Program-made: the position numbers and the translations under genes
Notes under the pieces: model-generated
Seen by the model: the letters and a program-made list of their open reading frames with translations, nothing else
What the model was told of the DNA's origin: nothing
Databases searched by the model: none
DNA from: Ancylobacter polymorphus
GTDB lineage: Bacteria > Pseudomonadota > Alphaproteobacteria > Rhizobiales > Xanthobacteraceae
Direction of reading: 5' to 3'
Length of the DNA: 64,000 nt
NCBI RefSeq assembly: GCF_022836935.1
Contig: NZ_CP083239.1
Location: 1,178,001 to 1,242,000, forward strand
In this document: piece after piece, positions 46,774-56,606 of the stretch
How positions within the stretch are numbered: position 1 is the first letter of the stretch
Layout: every line of letters starts with the position of its first letter

Positions 46774-47319
46774 ATGACCCATTCCCCCGACACGATCTAC
46801 GGCACCACCATCGTCTCCGTCCGCGCCGACGGGCGCGTCGCCATTGGCGGCGACGGGCAGGTGACGCTCGGCAACACGGTGATGAAGTCGAACGCGCGCA
46901 AGGTGCGCCGGCTGGGCAAGGGCGACGTGATTGGCGGCTTCGCCGGCGCCACGGCGGACGCCTTCACCCTATTCGAGCGGCTGGAAGCCAAGCTGGAACA
47001 GTATCCCGGCCAGCTGCAGCGCGCCTGTGTCGAGCTCGCCAAGGACTGGCGCACCGACCGCTATCTGCGCCGGCTGGAGGCGATGATGATCGTCGCCGAC
47101 GCCAACGTCACGCTGGTGCTCACCGGCACCGGCGACGTGCTGGAGCCGGAAAACGGCATCGCCGCCATCGGCTCGGGCGGCGGCTTCGCGCTGGCAGCGG
47201 CCCGCGCGCTCGCCGACAGTGGCAAGGACGCCGAGACTATCGTCCGCAAGAGCCTCGCCATCGCCGCCGATATCTGCATCTACACCAACCATAATGTGGT
47301 GGTGGAGACGATCGGGTGA
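46774..47319 (+). CDS. hslV: ATP-dependent protease proteolytic subunit HslV
   Basis: The proteolytic dodecamer of the HslUV protease. From the ATG at 46774 the protein has 181 residues; residue 11 begins T-T-I-V-S-V-R, the mature N-terminus whose Thr is the nucleophile after self-cleavage of the short propeptide. The G-D-G-Q-V-T-L-G and [19 protein letters not shown] blocks are standard. Its stop overlaps the next gene's GTG. Confidence 0.96.
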   Translation: MTHSPDTIYGTTIVSVRADGRVAIGGDGQVTLGNTVMKSNARKVRRLGKGDVIGGFAGATADAFTLFERLEAKLEQYPGQLQRACVELAKDWRTDRYLRRLEAMMIVADANVTLVLTGTGDVLEPENGIAAIGSGGGFALAAARALADSGKDAETIVRKSLAIAADICIYTNHNVVVETIG

Positions 47320-48404
47320 CGATCTCCGACGCCACCGTCCGCATCGCGACCGAGCGCGGCATCCTCTCGCCGGAGCAGGCCGAGCGCTTGCGTGCGCTGG
47401 AGGCGGAACTGGCGCCGAGCACCGCCGCCGCCCTCCCGCCGCCGGAGGATGACGAGCGACTGCGCCTCGTCACCGGCTTCGGCGACATCTTCGTCACCAT
47501 CGGCCTCGCGCTGTTCCTCGGCGCGCTGGGCTATTTCAGCGCGGCGCTCGGCCCCGCCGGCATGTGGGCCGCGATCGCCGCGGCCAGCTGGCTGCTGGCG
47601 GAATTCTTCACCCGCGTACAGCGCATGGCGCTGCCCAGCATCGTGCTGCTGGTGGTGTTCTGCGCCTCGGTGTTCGTGGCGGCGTCGGCCGCGCTGGGCA
47701 GCACCGTGCCTCTGTTTCCGAGCGTCCTGTCGCTGAGCGAGCAACCCGTGACCCTGGCGCTCGCCGGCCTGGCGACGCTGGCGGCGGCAACGCTGCATTA
47801 CTGGCGCTTCCGGGTGCCGATCACCATCGCCGCGGGCGCGGCGGCACTGGTCGCGATCGTGGTCGGCCTGGTTGCGGCCGTGGCGCCCGGCGGCATCGAG
47901 GCCGCGATCAATCCGGTGCTCATGCTTTGCGGGCTCGGCGTCTTCGCCCTCGCCATGCGTTTCGACATCAGCGATCCCCAGCGGCTCACCCGGCGCACCG
48001 ACATCGCTTTCTGGCTGCATTTGCTGGCGGCGCCGCTGATCGTGCATCCGCTCATCCACGGCTTCATCTGGCCGGACGGCACGCCCGGAGAGGCCAGCGC
48101 GCTGCCGGTGCTGGCGGTGTTCGCCATGCTCGGCGTGGTCGCGGTGCTGATCGACCGCCGCGCGCTGCTGGTCTCCGGCCTCGCCTATGCCGGCTTCGCC
48201 TTCGCCTCGCTCATCGAGGTCAGCGGCTTTGCCGACAGCTCGACGCCGCTGAGCCTCTTGGTGCTCGGCGCCCTGATCCTCCTGCTGAGCGCGCTCTGGC
48301 ACCCGCTGCGCCGGGGCGTGCTCGCGCTCCTCCCGACCCGCCTGGCGCAGCGCCTGCCCCACCCCCCTGTTTCTCTCTCGACGCGGAACGCCTCATCGTC
48401 ATGA
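47316..48404 (+). CDS. Polytopic membrane protein inserted between hslV and hslU
   Basis: The 362-residue product starts with GTG overlapping the hslV stop by 4 bp and ends in an ATGA overlap with hslU, so all three genes are translationally coupled. It has a soluble N-terminal region (about 1-50, rich in E-A-E) and about ten membrane helices resembling DUF2157-type proteins. In other rhizobia an acetyltransferase gene is often found between hslV and hslU. Function is unknown, with a possible link to protein quality control inferred from coupling alone. Confidence 0.75.
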   Translation: MTISDATVRIATERGILSPEQAERLRALEAELAPSTAAALPPPEDDERLRLVTGFGDIFVTIGLALFLGALGYFSAALGPAGMWAAIAAASWLLAEFFTRVQRMALPSIVLLVVFCASVFVAASAALGSTVPLFPSVLSLSEQPVTLALAGLATLAAATLHYWRFRVPITIAAGAAALVAIVVGLVAAVAPGGIEAAINPVLMLCGLGVFALAMRFDISDPQRLTRRTDIAFWLHLLAAPLIVHPLIHGFIWPDGTPGEASALPVLAVFAMLGVVAVLIDRRALLVSGLAYAGFAFASLIEVSGFADSSTPLSLLVLGALILLLSALWHPLRRGVLALLPTRLAQRLPHPPVSLSTRNASSS

Positions 48405-49708
48405 CCAGCTTCTCGCCCCGCGAAATCGTCTCCGAGCTCGACCGCTACATTGTCGGCCAGCACAAGGCCAAGCGCGCGGTCGCCATCGCCCTGCGCAACC
48501 GCTGGCGCCGCCAGCAGCTGGAAGGGCAGCTGCGCGAGGAAGTGCTGCCGAAGAACATCCTGATGATCGGCCCCACCGGCGTCGGCAAGACGGAAATCTC
48601 CCGCCGCCTCGCCAAGCTGGCCGGCGCGCCCTTCCTCAAGGTGGAGGCGACCAAATTCACCGAGGTCGGCTATGTCGGCCGGGATGTCGAACAGATCATC
48701 CGCGACCTCGTCGAGATCGGCATCGGCCTGGTGCGCGAGGTGCGCCGCAAGGGCGTCGAGGCCAAGGCGCATCTCGCCGCCGAGGAGCGGGTGCTCGACG
48801 CGCTGGTCGGCGCCACCGCCTCGTCAGGCACGCGGGAGAGCTTCCGCAAGAAGCTGCGCGACGGGCTGATGGACGACAAGGAAATCGAGATCGAGATCGC
48901 CTCGGGCAATCAGGGCATGCCGATGTTCGAGATTCCCGGCATGCCCGGCGCGCAGATGGGCGCGGTCTCCATTGGCGACATGCTGGGCAAGGCGTTCGGC
49001 GGCCGCTCCAAGCCGCGCCGGGTGACGGTGAAGGACGCCCATCCGCTGCTGCTCTCGGAAGAAGCCGACAAGCTGATCGACCAGGACGCCATCGTGCAGG
49101 AAGCCATCCGCTCGGTGGAGGAGAACGGCATCGTCTTCCTCGACGAGATCGACAAGATCGCCGGCTCTGAGCGGCGCGGCGGCGCCGATGTCTCGCGCGA
49201 GGGCGTGCAGCGCGACCTGCTGCCGCTGATCGAGGGCACCACCGTCTCCACCAAGCACGGGGCGGTGAAGACCGACCACATCCTGTTCATTGCCTCCGGC
49301 GCCTTCCACGTCTCCAAGCCGTCGGACCTGCTGCCCGAGCTTCAGGGCCGGCTGCCGATCCGGGTCGAGCTGGAAGCCCTCACCCGCGAGGATTTCACCC
49401 GCATCCTCACCGAGACCGAGGCGAGCCTCGTCAAGCAGTCGGTGGCGCTGATGGGCACGGAAGGGGTGGAACTCATCATCACCGAGGACGCGGTGGCCGC
49501 CATTGCCGACATCGCCGTGCAGGTGAACGCCAGCGTTGAGAATATCGGCGCCCGGCGGCTGCAGACGGTGATCGAGCGGGTGCTGGACGACCTGTCCTTC
49601 ACCGCGCCGGATCGCGCCGGCGACCGAGTGGTGGTGGATGCCGACTATGTCCGCTCCCGCGTCGCCGACCTCGCCGGCAACACGGATCTGAGTCGCTACA
49701 TCCTCTGA
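48401..49708 (+). CDS. hslU: ATP-dependent protease ATPase subunit HslU
   Basis: The AAA+ unfoldase hexamer of HslUV. The 435 residues from the ATG at 48401 have Walker A G-P-T-G-V-G-K-T at 57-64, Walker [10 protein letters not shown] near 250, the pore motif G-Y-V-G-R-D-V and the C-terminal tail ending S-R-Y-I-L which inserts into HslV. The very long ORF that runs into this gene from 47564 is spurious upstream. Confidence 0.97.
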   Translation: MTSFSPREIVSELDRYIVGQHKAKRAVAIALRNRWRRQQLEGQLREEVLPKNILMIGPTGVGKTEISRRLAKLAGAPFLKVEATKFTEVGYVGRDVEQIIRDLVEIGIGLVREVRRKGVEAKAHLAAEERVLDALVGATASSGTRESFRKKLRDGLMDDKEIEIEIASGNQGMPMFEIPGMPGAQMGAVSIGDMLGKAFGGRSKPRRVTVKDAHPLLLSEEADKLIDQDAIVQEAIRSVEENGIVFLDEIDKIAGSERRGGADVSREGVQRDLLPLIEGTTVSTKHGAVKTDHILFIASGAFHVSKPSDLLPELQGRLPIRVELEALTREDFTRILTETEASLVKQSVALMGTEGVELIITEDAVAAIADIAVQVNASVENIGARRLQTVIERVLDDLSFTAPDRAGDRVVVDADYVRSRVADLAGNTDLSRYIL

Positions 49709-49742
49709 TTCGGCGCCGGAACGAGCGCTGAGCCGACTCACC

Positions 49743-49756
49743 GTTTCACGTGAAAC
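49743..49756. other. parS centromere-type site, copy 1
   Basis: GTTTCACGTGAAAC is the exact 14-bp core of the parS palindrome bound by ParB; here it is extended to an 18-bp perfect palindrome (49741-49758). It lies directly after hslU and before a REP element. A second exact core is inside hemJ. Confidence 0.85.
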
Positions 49757-49775
49757 GGGGGCTCCCCTTTCGTAA

Positions 49776-49863
49776 GTCATCCCGGACGGGCGCAGCCCGA
49801 TCCGGGATCGCTCTCTTTCGCTGACGATCCCGGCTCTGCGGCTTCGCCTTCGGCTGGGATGAC
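49776..49863 (-). repeat. REP-like element, family S, copy 2
   Basis: Begins GTCATCCCGG and ends CTGGGATGAC with inner ATCCGGGATCG and GATCCCGGCTCTGCGG. In reverse orientation it matches the element at 4897-4990. It fills most of the space between hslU and the XRE-type gene. Confidence 0.65.
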
Positions 49864-49883
49864 CGACGGCGGCGGTGTTCGCG

Positions 49884-50249
49884 CTACCCCGGCCGCCCCA
49901 GGATCTTGAGCCGGCCAAGCAGTTCCGCCACCGCTTCCGGCGGCAGGGTGGCGATCTCGCGGGCGAGGAGATTGGCCAGTTCCGTCGCCTCGGGCGAGAG
50001 GCCTGATGTGTCCACCACCACGCGCGGGTCGGAAAGCTCCGCCAGCGCCTGCAGCGCCTCTGCCTCGTCCCAGATCACGTTGAAATAGGCGATGATGCGC
50101 TGGAGCATCAGCCAGGTCGGCTGGCCGCGCTTGCCATGTTCCAGGGCGGAGAGATAGGCGGCGGAAACGCCGATCGCCTCGGCCATCTGGCTCAGCGTCA
50201 CCCCGCGCTCGGCGCGCAGTTCGCGCAAACGGCGGCCGAAGGGGGTCAC
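49884..50249 (-). CDS. XRE-family helix-turn-helix regulator
   Basis: A 121-residue protein from the GTG at 50249, which overlaps the Smr gene's stop (GTGA). The helix-turn-helix lies at about 13-55, with V-T-L-S-Q-M-A-E-A-I-G-V-S-A-A-Y-L-S-A-L-E-H-G, a clear XRE/Cro-type pattern. The C-terminal part is helical and probably dimerises. Such small regulators commonly follow mltA-smr in Hyphomicrobiales. The target is unknown. Confidence 0.85.
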   Translation of the reverse strand: MTPFGRRLRELRAERGVTLSQMAEAIGVSAAYLSALEHGKRGQPTWLMLQRIIAYFNVIWDEAEALQALAELSDPRVVVDTSGLSPEATELANLLAREIATLPPEAVAELLGRLKILGRPG

Positions 50250-50854
50250 AGCCGGCCTCCGCGCAGGCGCCGCACCCGCACATAGAGCGCGCCTTCCCCG
50301 CCATGGCCACGCCCGGCGGTCTCGAAGCCGAGCACGATGGTGCGCAGCTCCGGCGCGCCGAGCCATTGCGGCACCAGCCGGCGCAGCACCCCGCGCCCGC
50401 CTTCGCCGGCCAGCATGCTCATCGCCTCGCCCTTGCCGGTAATCACCAGCACCAGCCCGTGACCCTCGCCCTGCGCCGCGCGCAGAAAGCCGATCAGCCT
50501 TCCATGCGCGGCGGCCTGGGTCATGCCGTGCAGGTCAAGCCGCGCATCCACCTCCGCCCCGCGCGACAGCCGGCGCCGCAGCTTCGGCTCCAGCGGAGCG
50601 AGCGGCGGCGGGGCGGGTGGCTTCGGTGGCGCCTTGGGGGCGGCGGGCACGGCCTTGGCTGGCTTGGCGACCGTCGGGGCGGCCTCGGGCGGCGCTTCGA
50701 CCACGCCGCCGGCCTCGGCCTTGGCGAGGGCGGCGCGCTTCACCGGGCGGATCGGCTTGATGGAGCGGGTCACATGCTCCCACAGCGCCTTTTCCTCGGC
50801 GTCGAGCGGCCGCCGCCGGCGGGTACGCCCGGCTGAATCGCTGCCCGCCATCAC
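50246..50854 (-). CDS. Smr-domain protein
   Basis: A 202-residue protein with a Pro/Ala/Lys-rich first half and a Smr domain from about 100 on: L-D-L-H-G-M-T-Q-A-A-A-H-G-R-L, V-L-V-I-T-G-K-G, and an ending with G-G-E-G-A-L-Y-V. The L-D-L-H-G and T-G-K-G motifs are the conserved parts of MutS2-type small endonuclease domains. It overlaps mltA by 4 bp. The precise substrate (nicked or branched DNA or RNA) is open. Confidence 0.9.
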   Translation of the reverse strand: MMAGSDSAGRTRRRRPLDAEEKALWEHVTRSIKPIRPVKRAALAKAEAGGVVEAPPEAAPTVAKPAKAVPAAPKAPPKPPAPPPLAPLEPKLRRRLSRGAEVDARLDLHGMTQAAAHGRLIGFLRAAQGEGHGLVLVITGKGEAMSMLAGEGGRGVLRRLVPQWLGAPELRTIVLGFETAGRGHGGEGALYVRVRRLRGGRL

Positions 50855-52110
50855 GGCGTCTCCGACAGCGCAGCGGGGATCGCGGGACGGGGCCTCGGCA
50901 GCGGCACGCGGGCGCGGGCGGGATCGAGCGCGCGCGGCAGCAGCAGCACGAAGCGGCCGGGATGCTGCACCCGGCCAGCGATGGTCCCCGCCTCCGGCCC
51001 CGCGCCGAAGAAGATGTCGCCGCGCGCCGGGCCGATAATGGCTGATCCGGTGTCCTGCGCGATCATCAGCCGCTCGAAGGGCTCGGGCGCACCGTCCGGC
51101 CCGGTCGGCAGCTCCGCGTCGAGGAAAATGGGCGTGCCGTAGACATGGATCGCCTTGTCGACGGCGAGCGAGCGCCCGGCGGTCAGCGGCAGGCCTTGCG
51201 CGCCCACCGCGCCGTCCTCGGCGGTGAGTTCATGGGCGACGCGGAAAAAGACATAGGAACGGTTCTGCCGCATCAGCTCGCGCCCTTCGTCGGGATGGGC
51301 GGCGATATAGCCACGAATGGCGTCCATCGACATCTTTTCGCGCGGCACCAGCCCGCGTTCGATCAGCAGCCGGCCGATCGGCGTATAGGGCTGGCCGTTA
51401 TGGCCATCGTAATTGAGCCGCAGCACCTCGCCATCGGGCAGGCGCACCCGCACCGATCCCTGAATATGGGCGAAGAAGGCGTCGGCGGGATCGCGGATCC
51501 ACGCCACCACCTCGGCCTGGTCGCCCAGCGCGCCGTCCTCGATGGCCGCGCGGTCGAAATAGGGCAGGCGCTGGCCATCCACCTCGCGAAAGGCGCCGCT
51601 CTTGTTGGTCGGCGGCCCGCCGCCCGGCAGGGTTTCGATGATGAGGTCGCGCGGCCGGGCATAGAGTGGCGTGGCGAAAACGTCGGAACGGGTGCGCGAC
51701 CCCTCCACTTCCGGCTCGTAATAGCCGGTGAGGAAGCCGTCCGGCTTGTCCAGCGCGGTGATGATGTAGGGGCGGAATTCGCGCTCGAAGAATTTTCGCG
51801 CCGCCGCCTCGCCCACCTGCTTCGGCAGCCGCGCCGCACGGGCGCAGATCGGGCGCAAGGCGGTGAAGACGGGGCGGGGCGGATTTACGAGGTCCGGCTT
51901 GCGGGCAAGCGCCGTGCAGCTGCAGCGGAAGGTGGCGAGCGCCTTCACATGGTCATCGCCGGCCCAGCCGGGCAGGTCGTTGAAACGGGTCGGCTCCAGC
52001 ACCGCCTGCGGAAACAGCGGGGCCGGGGCGGCCTGCGCGCCGTTGCCCCCGCCGGCGAGGGCGCCGGTCAGAACGAGGAGAAGGGCCGGGAGGATGAGAG
52101 GCGTGCGCAC
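50851..52110 (-). CDS. mltA: Membrane-bound lytic murein transglycosylase A
   Basis: Cuts peptidoglycan strands with formation of 1,6-anhydro ends. The 419 residues start with a signal peptide (about 27 residues, no lipobox Cys), contain G-Y-Y-E-P-E-V-E-G-S in the MltA domain and, near the end, the 3D-domain motif A-Q-D-T-G-S-A-I-I-G-P-A-R-G-D-I-F-F-G with catalytic Asp. Alphaproteobacterial MltA often lacks the lipid anchor, so this is probably a soluble periplasmic form. It follows the Tim44-like gene. Confidence 0.94.
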   Translation of the reverse strand: MRTPLILPALLLVLTGALAGGGNGAQAAPAPLFPQAVLEPTRFNDLPGWAGDDHVKALATFRCSCTALARKPDLVNPPRPVFTALRPICARAARLPKQVGEAAARKFFEREFRPYIITALDKPDGFLTGYYEPEVEGSRTRSDVFATPLYARPRDLIIETLPGGGPPTNKSGAFREVDGQRLPYFDRAAIEDGALGDQAEVVAWIRDPADAFFAHIQGSVRVRLPDGEVLRLNYDGHNGQPYTPIGRLLIERGLVPREKMSMDAIRGYIAAHPDEGRELMRQNRSYVFFRVAHELTAEDGAVGAQGLPLTAGRSLAVDKAIHVYGTPIFLDAELPTGPDGAPEPFERLMIAQDTGSAIIGPARGDIFFGAGPEAGTIAGRVQHPGRFVLLLPRALDPARARVPLPRPRPAIPAALSETP

Positions 52111-52122
52111 CCCGTCATCTTC

Positions 52123-52851
52123 TCACGAAGCCGCTTCGGTGGCGACCAGCTTCCAGTTGGGGTCGCGGGCGCCAAGTTCGCGCGCGAAGGTCCACACATC
52201 GGTCACGTCGGCGACCTGTTCGGGATCGCCGTCCACCACGCCGCCATTGCGGTCGCGGGTGACGGAGATCAGCTGCGAGAGGAAGCGCACGGTGATCTGC
52301 GCGCTGCGTCCGCGCGCCTCGGCCTCGATGATGTCCGCCTTCTCGATGCCGACGAACTGCGTCTCCATCTTCTCGCCGCGCTGCTCGCGCTCGGCGATGG
52401 CGGCGCTGAAACCGTCGAACACGTCGCGCGCCAGCAGGTCCTTCAGGCTGGCGCGGTCGCCATTGGCGAAGGCGACGATGATCATCTCATAGGCCGCGCG
52501 GGCGCCGGTGAGGAAGTGCTTGGCGTCGAACTCGCGCTCCTGCGCGGCGATGGCGTCGAGCCCATTGGCCACGGCCGAGCCGACCTCGGCGATGCCGGCC
52601 CAGCGCGCGGGGGCGGGCTCGGCGTCTTCCACCGGTTCCACCGGCGCGGGCACGGCCGGTTTGTCGGTGGCGGTGCCGGGGAAATTCACCACCTTGTCGG
52701 AGGCGCCCACCGGGGCCTTGGCGGCATCGCGGCGCGAATAGGGATCGTAAGGCGGCCGCTCCCGCCCCGTCCGCTGCCCCAGCACGCTCCGCAGCCGTAT
52801 GAAGATGAACACGGCGAGGGCCAGGAAGATGATCGTATAAATATCGAACAC
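52123..52851 (-). CDS. Tim44-like domain protein (TimA type)
   Basis: From the GTG at 52851 the protein has 242 residues: a single N-terminal membrane helix (F-D-I-Y-T-I-I-F-L-A-L-A-V-F-I-F), then R-L-R-S-V-L-G-Q-R-T-G, a Pro-rich linker, and a C-terminal Tim44 domain (about 110-240) with A-A-Y-E-M-I-I-V-A-F-A-N-G-D. It is the bacterial relative of a mitochondrial protein-import component. The role in bacteria is unclear. The longer frame above the GTG is spurious. Secretion chaperone gene secB is divergent next to it. Confidence 0.9.
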   Translation of the reverse strand: MFDIYTIIFLALAVFIFIRLRSVLGQRTGRERPPYDPYSRRDAAKAPVGASDKVVNFPGTATDKPAVPAPVEPVEDAEPAPARWAGIAEVGSAVANGLDAIAAQEREFDAKHFLTGARAAYEMIIVAFANGDRASLKDLLARDVFDGFSAAIAEREQRGEKMETQFVGIEKADIIEAEARGRSAQITVRFLSQLISVTRDRNGGVVDGDPEQVADVTDVWTFARELGARDPNWKLVATEAAS

Positions 52852-53266
52852 GTCGCAGTTCGCCGCTGTTGGCCCCGCCGGAGCCGTTCCGGCGCGGGAC
52901 TGTGCCTCATGTGGTGTCCGCGCGGCGCCTTCCAAGGACGGGCCGGCCGGTTGACATGACCTATTTACGACGTCTGGCCGATTTCGCCACCCCGTCCCTG
53001 CCGCAGGGTCATCACTTCGGCGGAGCAGCGGGGCGATAGCCTGACATCGCGGCCACAGTAGAGCACAGCCGCCGCGTCCGCCAAGCGCCGCGCGTGCCCA
53101 CAGCTGCGCGAGGCCGCGCAAAGCGTGCCGCGCGCTTGTGAGCCGCACCCAACCGTGTTAGCGACACCCGCCCTTTGCAAGACCGGCTGAGGCGGAACGA
53201 CCGACCCAGCGGCACCATCGCCGGCGCCCCCGAGGGCGGATGCCGGCGAACCCCACGGAGAAACCT
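52852..53266. other. Divergent intergenic region between Tim44-like gene and secB
   Basis: A 415-bp stretch without convincing genes. It must hold the promoters of both units. A TTGACA word occurs at about 52952, but no matching -10 was fixed. No RNA gene was recognised. Confidence 0.4.
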
Positions 53267-53731
53267 ATGGCTGAGACCGACAACGCCCAGATGCCGACGC
53301 TTCAGGTGCTGACGCAGTACACGAAAGACCTGTCCTTCGAGAATCCGGGCGCGCCGGAATCGCTGGTCGTCAAGGGCCAGCCGCAGATCGGCATCCAGAT
53401 CAATGTCGGCGCCAAGCCGATGCGCGAAGGCTCGGAATATGAAGTCGAGCTGAAGGTGGAGGCCAAGGCCGAGCTGAACGGCAAGACGCTGTTCGCGCTG
53501 GAGCTGGTCTATGCCGGCATCTTCCGCGCCCAGAACGTGGCGCAGGAGACCATCCACCCCTTCATCCTCATCGAATGCCCGCGCATGCTGTTCCCCTTCG
53601 CGCGGCAGATCGTCGCCGACACGGTGCGCAATGGCGGCTTCCCGCCGCTGATGATCGACCCGGTCGATTTCGTCACGCTGTATCGCCAGCGCATGGCCCA
53701 GCAGGCCCCGAGCAACGTGCTCGCTTCCTGA
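53267..53731 (+). CDS. secB: Protein-export chaperone SecB
   Basis: The 154-residue chaperone holds precursors unfolded and brings them to SecA. The ATG at 53267 has GGAG 7 bp upstream, deciding it over 53240. It includes [47 protein letters not shown], standard for SecB. It is convergent with dnaQ, with a shared terminator hairpin. Confidence 0.97.
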   Translation: MAETDNAQMPTLQVLTQYTKDLSFENPGAPESLVVKGQPQIGIQINVGAKPMREGSEYEVELKVEAKAELNGKTLFALELVYAGIFRAQNVAQETIHPFILIECPRMLFPFARQIVADTVRNGGFPPLMIDPVDFVTLYRQRMAQQAPSNVLAS

Positions 53732-53759
53732 CGCGGCTTGCCGCATCCTAAGCTTTACG

Positions 53760-53791
53760 ACACGGCCGGCGGCGTCAGTTTCCGGCCGTGT
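53760..53791. terminator. Bidirectional hairpin between secB and dnaQ
   Basis: ACACGGCCGG (53760-53769) pairs perfectly with CCGGCCGTGT (53782-53791), closing a 12-nt loop that includes the dnaQ stop codon. It stops convergent transcription of both genes. No long T-run follows. Confidence 0.6.
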
Positions 53792-54476
53792 ATTCGTTCC
53801 AGATGGCGTTTTCGCCCAGCGTGGCGATGAAGGCGGCATGCGCCGCCGCCTCTTCCGCGCTTCGGCGCGGGGCCAGCGGGCGCGGACGCTGCAGCGGCGT
53901 CGCCACCTGCCCCTCGATCACCACCGTGGTCGTCGTCTCCACCATGGTGAGGCTCAGCGCCGTCTGCTTGCCGCCGCACAGCTCGGCATAGACTTCCGCC
54001 AGCAATTCGGAATCGAGCAGCGCCCCGTGCTTGGTGCGGCGGGAGCTATCGATGCCGTAGCGGTTCATCAGGTCATCGAGACGATTCGACGCACCCGGAT
54101 GCCGCCGCCGCGCCAGCGACAGCGTGTCGACCACGCGGTCGAAGGTCAGCGCCGGCCGCCCCACCTTCGCCAACTCCGCATTGAGGAAGCCGATATCGAA
54201 AGCGGCGTTGTGAATGACAAGCGGGTCGCCGGCGATGAAGGCGAGGAAATCGTCGACCACCTGCGCGAAGAGCGGCTTGTCGGCGAGGAATTCGGTCGAG
54301 AGGCCGTGGACGTTGAAGGCCTCCATCGGCATGTCGCGCTGCGGGTTCAGATAGACATGGTAGACCTGCCCCGTGGGGATGCGGTTGTAGATCTCCACGC
54401 AGCCGATCTCCACCAGCCGGTCGCCGGTGAGCGGGTTGAGCCCGGTGGTCTCGGTGTCGAGCACGATCTCACGCAT
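53775..54476 (-). CDS. dnaQ: DNA polymerase III epsilon subunit
   Basis: The 3'-5' proofreading exonuclease of the replicase. The 233 residues from the ATG at 54476 begin [12 protein letters not shown] and hold [11 protein letters not shown] and the H-x-x-x-x-D motif of DEDDh nucleases (H-G-A-L-L-D). Overlaps coaE by 8 bp. The order dnaQ-coaE-aroE-maf-ppsR is conserved near the origin in alphaproteobacteria. Confidence 0.96.
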   Translation of the reverse strand: MREIVLDTETTGLNPLTGDRLVEIGCVEIYNRIPTGQVYHVYLNPQRDMPMEAFNVHGLSTEFLADKPLFAQVVDDFLAFIAGDPLVIHNAAFDIGFLNAELAKVGRPALTFDRVVDTLSLARRRHPGASNRLDDLMNRYGIDSSRRTKHGALLDSELLAEVYAELCGGKQTALSLTMVETTTTVVIEGQVATPLQRPRPLAPRRSAEEAAAHAAFIATLGENAIWNEYTAGN

Positions 54477-55101
54477 CACCGTCTCCTTCTTCCTCTCGGC
54501 CGAGCTTCGCCCGCAGCTCGTCCAGCAGCGCCGCCACCGCCGCGCGGGCGCGGTCGAGCCCATGGCCGGTGTCGATCACATGGTCGGCCCGCCGCCGCTT
54601 CTCGCCATCCGGCACCTGCCGGGCAAGGATGGCGGCAAATTTCTCTTCCGTCATGCCCGGCCGAGCGAGAACGCGGGCGCGCTGCACCGATTCCGGCGCG
54701 CTGACCACCAGCACGGCGTCGACCCGGTTCTCGCCGCCGGTCTCGAACAGCAGCGGGATGTCGAGCACGGCGATGGGCGCGCCGGCGGTCTCGGCCGCTT
54801 CCAGAAATGCCTTCTCGCGCGCATGCACCAGCGGGTGGACGATGGCTTCCAGCCGCTTCATCGCCGCCTCGTCACCCAGCACACGGGCGCCGAGCAGGGT
54901 GCGGTCGATCCGCCCGCCCTGGGTCACGCCGGGAAAGGCGGCCTCGACCGGGGCGACGCCCTCGGCGCCGTAAATCGCATGAACGGCCGCATCGGCATCG
55001 TGCACCGGCACGCCCAGCTCGCGGAAAATCTGCGCGGTGGTGGATTTGCCCATGCCGATCGAGCCGGTGAGGCCGAGGCGGAAGGGCGGGCGAGGACTCA
55101 C
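54469..55101 (-). CDS. coaE: Dephospho-CoA kinase
   Basis: Last step of coenzyme A synthesis. The 210-residue protein shows P-loop [12 protein letters not shown] from residue 9, V-H-D-A-D-A-A-V-H, and L-D-I-P-L-L-F-E-T, typical for CoaE. It overlaps dnaQ and lies 30 bp after aroE. Confidence 0.95.
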   Translation of the reverse strand: MSPRPPFRLGLTGSIGMGKSTTAQIFRELGVPVHDADAAVHAIYGAEGVAPVEAAFPGVTQGGRIDRTLLGARVLGDEAAMKRLEAIVHPLVHAREKAFLEAAETAGAPIAVLDIPLLFETGGENRVDAVLVVSAPESVQRARVLARPGMTEEKFAAILARQVPDGEKRRRADHVIDTGHGLDRARAAVAALLDELRAKLGREEEGDGDA

Positions 55102-55131
55102 GCGAACGTCCCCCTCACGCGAACGGTCCCG

Positions 55132-55977
55132 TCACGCGAATTGTCCTTTGGCCTTGAGGTCGGCGATCGCGAGGGCGCGCAGTTCCGCCGTCACTTCCGG
55201 GCGCACGCCGAACCAGCGCTCGAAGCCCGGCACCGCCTGGTGCAGCAGCATGCCGAGCCCGTCCACCGTGGCGAGGCCGCGCGCCTTGGCGGCCCGCAGG
55301 AGCGGGGTTTCCAGCGGCACATAGACGATATCGGTCACCAGCGCGTCGGGCGACAGCGCGGAAAGGTCGATATCGAGCGGCGGCTGGCCCTTCATGCCGA
55401 GCGAGGTAGTGTTGACCAGCAGCCGGCAGCCGATCAGCCGCCCGCCAAGGTCGCGCCATTCCACCGGCAGCACGCGCGGGCCGAACTGGTCGCGCAGCCC
55501 CTGGGCCCGCGCCAGCGTGCGGTTGGCCACCACCACGCGGTCGACCCCGCGCTGCAGCAGCCCATAGACAATGGCCCGCGCCGCCCCACCGGCGCCCAGC
55601 ACCACCGCTTCGCCCAGCGCCCGCGCCCATTCCGGCTCGGCGGCGTCGAGATTGGCGAGGAAACCGTGCACATCGGTGTTGGCGCCGTGGAGCGCGCCAT
55701 CCTCCAGCCAGATCGTGTTCACCGCGCCGAGCGCCTCCGCCACCGGATCACGCGTCGCGCAGGCGCGGAAGGCGGCTTCCTTATGCGGCACGGTGACATT
55801 GCCGCCGACGAGGCCGGAGGTGGCGAAAGCACTGAGAAAGCCGTCGATCTCCGCCGGCGGAACGTCGCGGACGCCGTAGCTGCCGTCGATGCCGTGCTGG
55901 GCCAGCCAGTAGCCATGGATCAGCGGCGAGCGCGAATGGCTGACGGGATGGCCGATGATCGCCACATTGCGGGTCAC
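55132..55977 (-). CDS. aroE: Shikimate dehydrogenase
   Basis: Reduces dehydroshikimate with NADPH. From the GTG at 55977 (overlapping the maf stop, GTGA) the protein has 281 residues with I-G-H-P-V-S-H-S-R-S-P-L-I-H near the start, N-V-T-V-P-H-K-E-A-A-F with the catalytic Lys, and a nucleotide-binding G-A-G-G-A-A-R-A-I near 130. The longer frame to 56205 would add antisense-like sequence. Confidence 0.95.
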   Translation of the reverse strand: MTRNVAIIGHPVSHSRSPLIHGYWLAQHGIDGSYGVRDVPPAEIDGFLSAFATSGLVGGNVTVPHKEAAFRACATRDPVAEALGAVNTIWLEDGALHGANTDVHGFLANLDAAEPEWARALGEAVVLGAGGAARAIVYGLLQRGVDRVVVANRTLARAQGLRDQFGPRVLPVEWRDLGGRLIGCRLLVNTTSLGMKGQPPLDIDLSALSPDALVTDIVYVPLETPLLRAAKARGLATVDGLGMLLHQAVPGFERWFGVRPEVTAELRALAIADLKAKGQFA

Positions 55978-56606
55978 AGCAGAAGTCCTTCGGAGCGCAG
56001 AAAGCCGAGCAGCGGCAGCAGCGGCAGCCCCAATATCACCGAATGGTCGCCCTCGACACGCTCGAACAGGTGAATGCCCAGCCCTTCCAGCTGGTAGCCG
56101 CCGACGCTGGACAGCACCGCCTCGCCCGCCGCATCGAGATAGGCCTCGATCGCCGCCTCTGTGAGCGGGCGCATCGTGAGATGCGCGCTGTCCACCGTCG
56201 CCCACAGCACCGCGCCGTCGCGTGCCACCGCCACGGCCGAATGCAGGCTATGGGTGCGCCCGGCGAGACGGGCGATCTGCGCTCTCGCCGCCGCCCGGTC
56301 CGCCGGCTTGTGCAGGGCGTCGTCGCCCAGCGCCAGCGTCTGGTCGGCACCGATGACGTGCCGGCCGGGATGCGCCGCCGCCCCCGCCAGCGCCTTGGCC
56401 CGAGCGAGGGTGAGCGCGACAGAGGCGGGATCGGCGCCATCGCGCACCGCCTCGGCCTCGATGGCGCGCTCGTCCACCTCGGCGCTCACCACCTCGAACG
56501 GCACGCGGGCGGCCTCCAGCAGCGCCCGGCGTGCGGCGCTCTTCGAGGCGAGCAGCAGCGGCGCCGTCCCGCGCCACAGAGAATTTTCAGGCACGGCGTC
56601 AGCCAT
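55974..56606 (-). CDS. maf: Maf-family nucleotide pyrophosphatase
   Basis: A housecleaning pyrophosphatase that hydrolyses modified or canonical pyrimidine nucleotides. The 210 residues contain [14 protein letters not shown] near the start and [22 protein letters not shown], a clear Maf signature. The sequence is of the YceF-like subgroup. It overlaps ppsR by 8 bp and aroE by 4 bp. Confidence 0.93.
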   Translation of the reverse strand: MADAVPENSLWRGTAPLLLASKSAARRALLEAARVPFEVVSAEVDERAIEAEAVRDGADPASVALTLARAKALAGAAAHPGRHVIGADQTLALGDDALHKPADRAAARAQIARLAGRTHSLHSAVAVARDGAVLWATVDSAHLTMRPLTEAAIEAYLDAAGEAVLSSVGGYQLEGLGIHLFERVEGDHSVILGLPLLPLLGFLRSEGLLL

